A stretch of DNA of 13,737 bases, taken from NCBI GenBank assembly GCA_011053245.1, contig DRGS01000078.1:1-13737 (forward strand), written 5' to 3'. The notes under the pieces were generated by a model, which saw only the letters and a program-made list of their open reading frames with translations, was not told the origin of the DNA and ran no database searches. A program made the translations under genes and the position numbers. Source of the stretch: Phycisphaerales bacterium (GTDB lineage: Bacteria; Planctomycetota; Phycisphaerae; Sedimentisphaerales; Anaerohalosphaeraceae). Of this stretch, positions 8,009 to 13,737 are shown piece by piece (the stretch's first letter is position 1; each line of letters opens with the position of its first letter).

Positions 8009-8323
8009 CACCCCTCCAAAAAACGCCCAAAATACTCGATACGGTTGCGAGGGCACAGATTATTTAGAATACTGTTATATACGCATCACAAATCGGGGCC
8101 GATCACTTCGTCCGATAAATTCCAGGGGTTCCGCCAAGCGTAAATTGCATCAAAAAAAATACTTTAAGGAATACCGTAAGTGCCGCATGCATAAATACTT
8201 ACGACGCTCAAAGTGGCGTGTGGAATATAACCGAAGATTTTAGGTTAATGCACGTTAATTCCGTGATTTCTCATGCCGACAAGTCATTTGAGACGTAAAC
8301 CGTATGATTAAAGGGGATTATTC
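8009..8323. other. Divergent spacer upstream of the histidine kinase
   Basis: This is the non-coding remainder of the 404-base gap between the divergent TPR and kinase genes. It holds several small symmetric elements: ATCGG/CCGAT with a 2-base centre (8092-8103), CGTAAGT/ACTTACG (8175-8203, listed separately), ACGC/GCGT (8204-8219) and CACG/CGTG (8251-8265). AAAGGGG at 8311-8317 is the kinase ribosome binding site. I found no convincing -35/-10 pair for the kinase operon. Short reading frames here lack ribosome binding sites and resemble no known protein. Confidence 0.5.
8175..8203. promoter_or_regulatory. Inverted repeat, candidate operator of the kinase operon
   Basis: CGTAAGT at 8175-8181 and ACTTACG at 8197-8203 are perfect inverted 7-mers. 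Their centres are 22 bases apart, about two helical turns, and the palindrome GCATGC lies between them. The spacing suits a dimeric regulator binding one DNA face; an RNA hairpin is the alternative. It lies about 120-150 bases before the kinase start. No experimental or family evidence backs a function. Confidence 0.4.
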
Positions 8324-11110
8324 ATGCAAATACATAACAAAGGGGAAATGCCAGCCAAGGCTTTAGAGGACAGAAAACACTCAGAGAATCTCTACAGCAA
8401 AATAATTCGTCCCGCTTCCGGCAAAAGAAATATAGTGTTCTTTGTGCTTTTAACAGTAATACTTTCTGCAATGGTATGGCATATATGGAGTTCATTTGAT
8501 CAGCTTGGCCAATTAGAGAATCAAAAAGACGAAATGGCTGACTTGCACGGGACCATTATATATTTTGATGAAGTACTTACCATGTCAGCTCGTATGGCAG
8601 CAGCTACGGGAGACTCGAAGTGGGAGGATCGTTATAGAAGTTTCGAACCCCAATTAGATGACGCCATCAATAGAGCTATAGAATTGACTCCAAAAGATTT
8701 TGTGGATCCGGCAGCGGATCAAACCGATGCCGCAAATATCAAACTTGTCGCAATGGAAACCGAGTCCTTCGATTTAGTACACCAGGGGAATCTACAAGCT
8801 GCCAATAAATTGCTATACAGCCAGGAATATGAAAAGCAAAAGGGCCTTTATAAAGAAGGTATGGAACAATATCTAATATCCCTGCACGATCATATAGCAA
8901 ATAAACATGATATGACACAAAGTACGCTTTTGATATTTTCTGTGTTTCTTATTCTTATATTTACGTTGTCAATTTTTAGCGGTATCGCAATACTGCACAT
9001 GCGAAAAAATCTAATTGAACGCAAACAAAAACAAATAGAATTGGAAGCAAACGAACAACAACTCAAAGCAAGTAATCAGCAATTGCAGGCAAGTGAAGAC
9101 CAGATGAAAACTTTGAATCATCACCTTGCCGAACGGGCCAAGGAACTGGATTGCCTTTACAAACTTTCTGAACTTGCCGCAGAAACTAATAAATCAGTCG
9201 ATGCTATCTTTACTGAAGCTGTTAATTTGATCCCACCGTCCTGGCAGTATCCAGAGGTAACTTGCGCAAAAATCACTGTCGAAAACAAAGAGTATGTCAC
9301 AGACAACTTCAAAGAAACCAAGTGGAAGCAAAGTAGTGACATCATGGTTTCAGGAAGGAAAAACGGTTTCGTAGAAGTTTATTATTCGGAAGAAAAACCT
9401 GTTATAGATGAAGACCCGTTCCTTAAGGAGGAGAGGAGTTTGATTGATGCACTTTGCAGACAGCTTGGGAACATCATTGAACGCAAGCAAGCAGAGCAGG
9501 AACTGGAAAATATAGCAAAATTCCCATCCGAAAACCCCAATCCTATTTTGCGCATTACAAAAGACGGCAAAGTCTTGTATAGCAATCAGGCAGGTGAGTT
9601 GTTACTTACTAAGTGGAAATCAGGTATAGGAAAAACGGTCCCTGAGAAATGGCAAAACATAATTACCAAAGCCTTTACATCCGGCAAAAGCATAAAAGAA
9701 GAAGAAGTAGTAGAAGACAGTATCTTTTCGGTCACCATCGCCCCGATAAAAGAAGCTGGATACGTAAATCTATATGCCTCTGACATAACGGAAAACAAGA
9801 AGAGTGAAGAACAACTCCGTAAAAATGAACATCAGTACAAAACATTAGTGGAAAATCTTCCACAGAGGATACTGCTTAAGGACAGGGACTCGGTTTTTGT
9901 TTCATGCAATGAACACTATGCAGATGAGTTTGATATGACACCTAACGAGATGGTCGGCAAAACAGATTATGACTTTTATAAAAAACGATCGGCTGATAAA
10001 TACAGGGTAAGTGACAGTGAGGTCCTGAAATCCAGAGCAAGGAAAGACGACTATATCACGGTTACAGAAGACAACAAAGAGAAAATTATCCATGTCGTCA
10101 AGACACCTGTTATAGATAACGAGAGCGAGGACGGGGACGAACTCGTAGGGGTATTATGTATTTTTGAGGATGTTACCAAACAAAAGCAAGCCGAGCGATC
10201 GACGGAAAAGGCCTATGGCGAGTTACACGAGGCCCATGAGGAATTGAAGAGTGTACAATCACAAATAATTCAGAACGAAAAACTCGCCTCGATCGGCCAG
10301 TTAGCAGCCGGTGTCGCGCACGAAATAAATAACCCCATGGGATTCGTCTCCAGCAACTTCGAGACCCTGCAAAGCTATGTCAAAAAATTCCAGAGTCTAT
10401 TTGATATCTATAGCAAATTCGTTGAGGAAGCGAAAAATGAGGGCGGAAAAAAGATGCTCGAAAAAGTAGAGGAGATAGAAGAACTACGCGAGGACACACA
10501 GATAGACTTTGTGATCGAAGACATTGAAGGTTTGTTCTCAGATATGCAGGAAGGTCTGGGAAGGATCACCAATATAGTCCAGAACCTGAGAGATTTCTCA
10601 AGGATCGACCAGCGGGGAGAACTTGCTGAATATGATTTGAACGACGGTATTAGATCAACGCTGCTTGTTGCAAAAAATGAGATCAAATACGACGCCAATG
10701 TCAAAACCGATTTTGGCGAGGTCCCCCTGTTCCTTTGCAACCCCGGACAGGTAAATCAGGTATTCCTGAACATGTTCATGAACGCGGCACAGGCGATCAA
10801 GTCACAGGAAAAAAAGAAAAAGGGAAACATTACGGTCAGTACCTATGTTGATGATGAGGATGCCATCTGCGAGATAACTGACGACGGCCCTGGCATTGCT
10901 CCGGACAAGGTGTCAAAAATATTCGATCCGTTCTTCACAACCAAGGCACCCGGAAAAGGAACCGGATTGGGACTAAGCGTCTCGCACGACATCATCGTCA
11001 ACAAACATAATGGCGTAATCCTTGTTGACAGCACCGTCGGTGAAGGTACGAAATTCACTATAAGACTGCCCGTAAAATGTGAGATCACAGAAGAAACAGA
11101 TGAAATATAA
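8324..11110 (+). CDS. Membrane sensor histidine kinase, probably with GAF and PAS domains
   Basis: A 928-residue protein, first gene of a four-gene signalling operon, with AAAGGGG shortly before the ATG. A first transmembrane helix (about 36-54) and a second (about 201-224) enclose a roughly 145-residue extracytoplasmic helical sensor. It contains LTMSARMAAATGDSKWEDRY (85-104), a segment I recognise from sensor regions of other kinases. A coiled coil (about 228-275) leads to a probable GAF domain (about 275-388), then two PAS-type domains (about 392-490 and 500-620). The DHp helix begins near 650 with the H-box GVAHEINNP and phospho-acceptor H666. The distance from H666 to the ATPase N-box (FMNAAQAI, N820) is about 154 residues, longer than in the EnvZ class. 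G1 is DDGPGIA (853-859), the F box is FDPFF, and G2 is GKGTGLGLS. All catalytic boxes are intact and no receiver is fused. The 5' half looks more AT-rich than the kinase core. Ligand and target process are unknown. Confidence 0.93.
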   Translation: MQIHNKGEMPAKALEDRKHSENLYSKIIRPASGKRNIVFFVLLTVILSAMVWHIWSSFDQLGQLENQKDEMADLHGTIIYFDEVLTMSARMAAATGDSKWEDRYRSFEPQLDDAINRAIELTPKDFVDPAADQTDAANIKLVAMETESFDLVHQGNLQAANKLLYSQEYEKQKGLYKEGMEQYLISLHDHIANKHDMTQSTLLIFSVFLILIFTLSIFSGIAILHMRKNLIERKQKQIELEANEQQLKASNQQLQASEDQMKTLNHHLAERAKELDCLYKLSELAAETNKSVDAIFTEAVNLIPPSWQYPEVTCAKITVENKEYVTDNFKETKWKQSSDIMVSGRKNGFVEVYYSEEKPVIDEDPFLKEERSLIDALCRQLGNIIERKQAEQELENIAKFPSENPNPILRITKDGKVLYSNQAGELLLTKWKSGIGKTVPEKWQNIITKAFTSGKSIKEEEVVEDSIFSVTIAPIKEAGYVNLYASDITENKKSEEQLRKNEHQYKTLVENLPQRILLKDRDSVFVSCNEHYADEFDMTPNEMVGKTDYDFYKKRSADKYRVSDSEVLKSRARKDDYITVTEDNKEKIIHVVKTPVIDNESEDGDELVGVLCIFEDVTKQKQAERSTEKAYGELHEAHEELKSVQSQIIQNEKLASIGQLAAGVAHEINNPMGFVSSNFETLQSYVKKFQSLFDIYSKFVEEAKNEGGKKMLEKVEEIEELREDTQIDFVIEDIEGLFSDMQEGLGRITNIVQNLRDFSRIDQRGELAEYDLNDGIRSTLLVAKNEIKYDANVKTDFGEVPLFLCNPGQVNQVFLNMFMNAAQAIKSQEKKKKGNITVSTYVDDEDAICEITDDGPGIAPDKVSKIFDPFFTTKAPGKGTGLGLSVSHDIIVNKHNGVILVDSTVGEGTKFTIRLPVKCEITEETDEI

Positions 11111-11126
11111 AACAGTAAAGATATAT

Positions 11127-11134
11127 AAAGGAAG
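11127..11134 (+). promoter_or_regulatory. Ribosome binding site of the first receiver gene
   Basis: AAAGGAAG lies nine to ten bases before the ATG at 11142. Together with receiver homology starting at MEKQTILFVDD it rejects an in-frame start 63 bases upstream at 11079, which is inside the kinase gene. An almost identical leader precedes the second receiver. Confidence 0.7.
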
Positions 11135-11141
11135 TGATACA

Positions 11142-11549
11142 ATGGAAAAACAAACAATACTATTCGTAGACGATCAGGAAGTAACCTTAGCCGCTCTCAA
11201 GAGAGCATTTCTTGATGAGCCTTACGAAAAGATCTTTGTACATAGCGGCAAGGAAGCGCTTGAGATCCTCGAAAAACAGCAGGTGCATGTGATCGTCACT
11301 GACCTGGGCATGCCCGAGATGGACGGCCGCCAGCTTCTAAAGATCGCATCGGAAAAGCACCCGAACACCGTCAGAATAGTTCTTTCCGGCCAGAGCGATA
11401 TCAACACGCTCCTGACCGCCGTTAACGAGGGCAAGGTCTTTAAATACATTACCAAGCCGTGGAAGTTCGAAGAAGAATTCAAGCCCGCAATTAGAGATGC
11501 GATGGAACACTATGCGGCTCTTACCCAACAAAAACAGACTGTAAAATAA
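11142..11549 (+). CDS. Single-domain response regulator (receiver 1)
   Basis: A 135-residue stand-alone receiver (CheY-like) domain, starting 31 bases after the kinase stop. Phosphorylation residues are all present: acidic pair D10/D11, phospho-acceptor D54 in IVTDLGMPEM, S82 in VLSG, and K105 in KYITKPW. The TKPW ending is typical of receivers found at the N-terminus of HD-GYP/RpfG-type regulators, but here nothing follows beyond a short helix and a polar tail. Without an output domain it must act through protein contact or as a phosphate shuttle or sink. Operon position makes the upstream kinase the likely phosphodonor. It is about 64% identical to receiver 2 by hand count. Confidence 0.94.
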   Translation: MEKQTILFVDDQEVTLAALKRAFLDEPYEKIFVHSGKEALEILEKQQVHVIVTDLGMPEMDGRQLLKIASEKHPNTVRIVLSGQSDINTLLTAVNEGKVFKYITKPWKFEEEFKPAIRDAMEHYAALTQQKQTVK

Positions 11550-11571
11550 TGTAGTAACTGCAAAGCACTTG

Positions 11572-11580
11572 AAAGGAAAT
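11572..11580 (+). promoter_or_regulatory. Ribosome binding site of the second receiver gene
   Basis: AAAGGAAAT precedes the ATG at 11587 by six bases and sets the start; an in-frame TTG at 11569 lies upstream of this site and is less likely. From AAAGGAA through ATGGA the leader matches that of receiver 1 at 17 of 20 bases. Confidence 0.7.
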
Positions 11581-11586
11581 AGTACA

Positions 11587-12015
11587 ATGGATAAGAAACC
11601 AACAGTTTTATTTGTAGACGATGAGGACCAGATACTAAAGTCCCTCAAGAGGGGCCTGCTTGATGAACCTTACCGGAAAATTTTTGCCCTCAGCGGCAAA
11701 GAGGCTCTTGGGATTCTCGAAGAAAAACAGGTGCAGGTGATCGTCACCGACATGCGCATGCCCGAGATGAACGGCCTCGAACTCCTCAAGATCGTAAAAG
11801 AAAAGTATCCTGATGTCATCAGAATGGTACTTTCCGGTTATACGCAGATAACCACGCTTCTAACCGCGATCAATCAGGGCGAAATATACAAGTACATCAC
11901 CAAACCGTGGAAACTTGAAGAAGAATTCAAACCTGCCATTCATGAAGCCCTTGAGCAATACCAGGCCACTCACCCGCAAGATAGCGCAGAGCCGATCCAG
12001 TCTGCAAGCGAGTAA
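11587..12015 (+). CDS. Single-domain response regulator (receiver 2)
   Basis: A 142-residue receiver with D11/D12, phospho-acceptor D55 in IVTDMRMPEM, S83 in VLSG and K106 in KYITKPW. It begins 37 bases after receiver 1. Shared blocks such as FVDD, LDEPY, SGKEAL, IVTD, LLTA, KYITKPWK and EEEFKPAI make it a paralogue of receiver 1. A short tail rich in Gln, Ser and Glu follows the domain and has no recognisable function. The D at position 61 of receiver 1 (MPEMDG) is N in this protein, and the alpha1 and alpha3 surfaces differ. The two copies may therefore have distinct partners. No output domain is present. Confidence 0.94.
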   Translation: MDKKPTVLFVDDEDQILKSLKRGLLDEPYRKIFALSGKEALGILEEKQVQVIVTDMRMPEMNGLELLKIVKEKYPDVIRMVLSGYTQITTLLTAINQGEIYKYITKPWKLEEEFKPAIHEALEQYQATHPQDSAEPIQSASE

Positions 12016-12060
12016 CTTCTTTGGATGGTAAGTTCGTTAAGTGCTCTGGATGTATCAGGT

Positions 12061-12089
12061 ACCAAGGGCCGTATAGCCCAAGGCCCGGT
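12061..12089 (+). other. Stable hairpin between receivers 2 and 3
   Basis: ACC (12061-12063) plus GGGCC (12066-12070) pair with GGCCC (12082-12086) plus GGT (12087-12089), with an AA bulge on the left side and an 11-base loop. The eight-pair GC-rich stem lies in the 126-base gap, the longest spacer inside the operon. No T-run follows, so it is not an intrinsic terminator. It could be an mRNA processing or stability element that sets receiver 3 apart from receivers 1 and 2. The motif AGGTACCAA occurs at 12057-12065 and again at 12131-12139, the second copy containing the receiver 3 ribosome binding site. Confidence 0.5.
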
Positions 12090-12141
12090 GATGTGAATAG
12101 ACAATAAAAATTCAAAATAATAAATTTACGAGGTACCAAAA

Positions 12142-12681
12142 ATGGAAAAAAGAACCGTACTCTTTGTAGACGATGAGGAAGCGATCCTCAGGGCCATCAA
12201 GAGAAGTTTTGCCGATGAGCCATACGAAACAATATTTGCTAATAGTGGCAGCCGGGCCCTTGAAATGCTCAAGCAAAACCAGGTACATGTGATCGTAACC
12301 GACATGAACATGCCCGAAATGAATGGCATAGAGCTTCTAAACAGTGTAGAGGAGAAGTACCCGCAGATCACAAAAATGGTCCTTACCGCACAGACAGACG
12401 CCCACCTGATGTTGACGGCCATCAATAATGGACAGATCTTCAAGTACATCGTCAAACCATGGCAATATGAAAAGGAACTCAAAACCTATGTACGACAGGC
12501 GATTGAGTATTACGACCTCCATAGTGAGCGGGAAATGTTAGTGAGCTTCTTTGAGATGTGGATAGAAGGTCTTGATATGGAATCCAAAGAAACTAAATTT
12601 CTCAAGGGTTTACTCGCAACTCGCAAAAAACATTTACATGAGTGGAAACAAAGGTGCAATGCCGTCCCACTGGAGGCATAG
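12142..12681 (+). CDS. Response regulator with an unassigned C-terminal tail (receiver 3)
   Basis: A 179-residue protein; the receiver covers about residues 1-128 and has D10/D11, phospho-acceptor D54 in IVTDMNMPEM, T82 in VLTAQ and K105 in KYIVKPW. It is homologous to receivers 1 and 2 but more diverged, with T in place of S and IVKPW in place of ITKPW. About 50 residues follow the domain, beginning HSEREMLVSFFEMW and ending in a basic, helical-looking RKKHLHEWKQRC segment. I do not recognise this tail as a DNA-binding, GGDEF, HD-GYP or other known output. It may be an interaction helix. GAGG at 12130-12133 is the ribosome binding site, eight bases from the ATG. The gene is last in the operon and is followed by a long A-rich spacer. 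Confidence 0.92.
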   Translation: MEKRTVLFVDDEEAILRAIKRSFADEPYETIFANSGSRALEMLKQNQVHVIVTDMNMPEMNGIELLNSVEEKYPQITKMVLTAQTDAHLMLTAINNGQIFKYIVKPWQYEKELKTYVRQAIEYYDLHSEREMLVSFFEMWIEGLDMESKETKFLKGLLATRKKHLHEWKQRCNAVPLEA

Positions 12682-12824
12682 CCGAATGGAGCTCCGTCGA
12701 ACGGTGGTCTTCGCGGTTAAAAAAAAGCAGTTGACAATCGAATTCACGAATTGTTTTTCCACAATTTTAGGGTGTAAAAACCGACAAAAAACGAACAATT
12801 TTTGAAAATTTCTGCAAATAAATG

Positions 12825-12865
12825 AAAAAAAGTGAAAAAAAGTGCCCCAAAAACCCCCAAAAAAA
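12825..12865. other. Phased A-tracts, predicted bent DNA
   Basis: Four A-runs of 5-7 bases are centred near 12828, 12838, 12851 and 12862, that is 10, 13 and 11 bases apart and close to the helical repeat. The first two form a perfect 10-base tandem repeat of GAAAAAAAGT. Such phasing is known to give intrinsic curvature. The site lies about 175 bases before the gpmI -35 element. Confidence 0.55.
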
Positions 12866-12892
12866 CCCGCTTTCCCATGGTTCTTCAATGTC

Positions 12893-12930
12893 CAGAAAGG
12901 GTTTACGCTATCATAAACCCCGCTTTTCTG
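12893..12930 (+). terminator. Long imperfect hairpin, possible terminator of the receiver operon
   Basis: GGGTTTA (12899-12905) and TAAACCC (12914-12920) form a perfect 7-bp stem with an 8-base loop. CAGAAA (12893-12898) can pair further with TTTCTG (12925-12930) past a 4-base bulge. Four T residues follow the inner stem after three bases. As a terminator it would be weak and 210 bases beyond receiver 3; a structural or protein-binding role is equally possible. Confidence 0.35.
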
Positions 12931-12974
12931 AAAAAATCAACTTTCAAAACCCCAAAAAAATCAACTTTTCAAAA
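12931..12974. repeat. Short direct repeat, 24-base period
   Basis: AAAAAATCAACTTTCAAAA (12931-12949) recurs at 12955-12974 with one extra T in the T-run. Two near-identical 19-20-base copies start 24 bases apart. They lie directly after the hairpin and about 65 bases before the gpmI promoter. No function is known. Confidence 0.6.
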
Positions 12975-13038
12975 TTCCAAACTCGCCGCATCTTTTATTC
13001 TTCCGTGCCAAATCAACCCTTAGAACAACATCAAACAA

Positions 13039-13067
13039 TTGACATACAAACCCCAACTTCTTACCAT
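13039..13067 (+). promoter_or_regulatory. Promoter of gpmI
   Basis: A perfect -35 TTGACA (13039-13044) is followed by a 17-base spacer and TACCAT (13062-13067), which matches TATAAT at four of six positions including the key first A and last T. Start of transcription would be near 13074, about 44 bases before the gpmI ATG. Confidence 0.65.
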
Positions 13068-13117
13068 AGACTTTTTGCATAACATATAGAAAATAAGCGT
13101 TTGAAAGGCTTTTTGGC

Positions 13118-13737
13118 ATGACTCCAGACAAGGTTACACTTAAAAACAAACCGTATGTAATGATAATTCGCGACGGATGGGGCCACAATCCCCGTCCTGA
13201 AGAAGATAAATTCAACGCCGCAAAATGCGCCAACACCCCCGTTGACGACATGCTCATGGCAAACTACCCCAACTGCCTCATCCAGACCAGCGGCGAAGAC
13301 GTCGGCTTGCCCGATGGCACAATGGGCAACAGCGAAGTCGGCCACCAGAACATCGGAGCAGGCCGCGTCGTCTATCAGGACTCCGTCAGGATCACACGCT
13401 CAATACGAGAGGGCCAGTTCCTCGAAAACGTCGAACTCCTAAAAGCGGTAAACTTCGCCAAACAAAACAACGCCAAGCTCCACGTCATGGGCCTTTGCAG
13501 CGATGTAGGCGTCCACTCCCTGCTCGGCCACCTCTACGGCCTGCTCAAATTAGCAAAGCAAAACGACATGCAGGAAGTTTACGTCCACGCCTTCACCGAC
13601 GGCCGCGACTCACCGCCAACCAGCGCCGCAGGCTATCTCGCCGAAATAGAAAAAGAAATGGCAGAGATAGGCATAGGCCGCATCGCCTCGATCTCCGGAC
13701 GCTTCTACGCCATGGATCGCGACAACCGATGGGAGCG
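13118..13737 (+). CDS. gpmI: 2,3-bisphosphoglycerate-independent phosphoglycerate mutase (5' part)
   Basis: Glycolytic/gluconeogenic enzyme that interconverts 3- and 2-phosphoglycerate through a phosphoserine intermediate and two divalent metal ions (Mn in characterised members); cytosolic. The window holds the first 206 codons; full-length members have about 510 residues. Visible motifs are IIRDGWG with metal ligand D19 (most members have LDGWG, here RDGWG), GNSEVGHQNIGAGRVVYQD with the phospho-acceptor S72, the substrate-binding loop HAFTDGRDSPP and GRFYAMDRDNRWER at the edge. AAAGG lies nine bases before the ATG. The gene has its own promoter and reads away from the receiver operon, so it is probably not functionally tied to it. 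Confidence 0.96.
   Translation, partial: MTPDKVTLKNKPYVMIIRDGWGHNPRPEEDKFNAAKCANTPVDDMLMANYPNCLIQTSGEDVGLPDGTMGNSEVGHQNIGAGRVVYQDSVRITRSIREGQFLENVELLKAVNFAKQNNAKLHVMGLCSDVGVHSLLGHLYGLLKLAKQNDMQEVYVHAFTDGRDSPPTSAAGYLAEIEKEMAEIGIGRIASISGRFYAMDRDNRWE

Larger units (their letters stand above)
12682..13117. other. A-rich non-coding spacer before gpmI
   Basis: A 436-base gap with strong A-richness on the plus strand and no credible gene; open frames here encode Lys/Phe-rich low-complexity peptides without ribosome binding sites. From left to right it holds a TTGACA at 12731-12736 without a good -10, a DnaA-box-like TTTTCCACA (12755-12763, single copy), phased A-tracts, a long hairpin, a direct repeat and the gpmI promoter (these four are listed separately). 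AAAGG at 13104-13108 serves gpmI. Confidence 0.6.

Noticed and set aside
7971..8243. 90-residue open frame in the divergent spacer
   Set aside because: Starts at TTG without a ribosome binding site and runs across the TPR promoter on the other strand; composition looks non-coding.
8288..8308. TTGAGA and TATGAT before the kinase, considered as a promoter
   Set aside because: The spacer is only nine bases and the start would fall on the ribosome binding site.
12734..12758. ACAAT/ATTGT hairpin followed by T-run after receiver 3, considered as a terminator
   Set aside because: Only five AT-rich pairs around an 11-base loop; too weak to call.
12755..12763. DnaA-box-like TTTTCCACA in the A-rich spacer, suggesting a replication origin
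   Set aside because: Only a single copy was noticed, with no dnaA, dnaN or gidA-type neighbours, so an origin cannot be supported.
12822..13082. 86-residue open frame rich in Lys, Pro and Phe
   Set aside because: It is low-complexity translation of A-runs, lacks a ribosome binding site, overlaps the hairpin, repeat and gpmI promoter, and resembles no protein.

Overview
The window reads as a bacterial chromosome segment. Housekeeping genes surround a two-component signalling cluster and one secreted carbohydrate-active enzyme. The gene set and protein style (Rho with a Lys-rich N-terminal extension, a long ValRS, a DUF151/BFN protein, a TPR lipoprotein next to lspA, a lone GH43-type enzyme, and an output-less receiver cluster) fit a polysaccharide-degrading member of the Planctomycetota, perhaps of the Phycisphaerae/Sedimentisphaerales type. 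This placement is inference from overall impression; no rRNA or other marker is present to confirm it.

Layout. Positions 1-1660: the transcription terminator rho, with an extended -10 promoter at the left edge, a GATGTAAA/TTTACATC hairpin just after the stop codon, and a clear intrinsic terminator. 1714-5096: valS followed 20 bp later by a DUF151 (bifunctional nuclease domain) gene, a likely two-gene operon. 5114-6307 (minus): a secreted GH43-type glycosidase resembling exo-beta-1,3-galactanases, convergent with DUF151. 6362-7919 (minus): a TPR lipoprotein gene and lspA (signal peptidase II), probably co-transcribed from a near-consensus promoter at 7981-8008. 7920-8323: a divergent spacer with inverted repeats. 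8324-12681 (plus): a large membrane histidine kinase followed by three short receiver proteins, two of which are clear tandem duplicates including their ribosome binding sites. 12682-13117: a very A-rich spacer with phased A-tracts, a long hairpin, a 24-bp-spaced direct repeat and a promoter. 13118 to the end: the 5' part of gpmI (cofactor-independent phosphoglycerate mutase).

How the genes work together. The most interesting unit is the kinase plus three receivers. The kinase has two transmembrane segments, a helical extracytoplasmic sensor, probable GAF and PAS modules, and complete H, N, G1, F and G2 boxes. The receivers keep all phosphorylation residues, yet none carries a recognisable DNA-binding or enzymatic output domain. 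This suggests a branched phosphate-distribution or protein-protein signalling module rather than a classical transcription switch. The third receiver has a 50-residue tail that I cannot assign. A second functional link is the pairing of a lipoprotein gene with the peptidase that matures lipoproteins.
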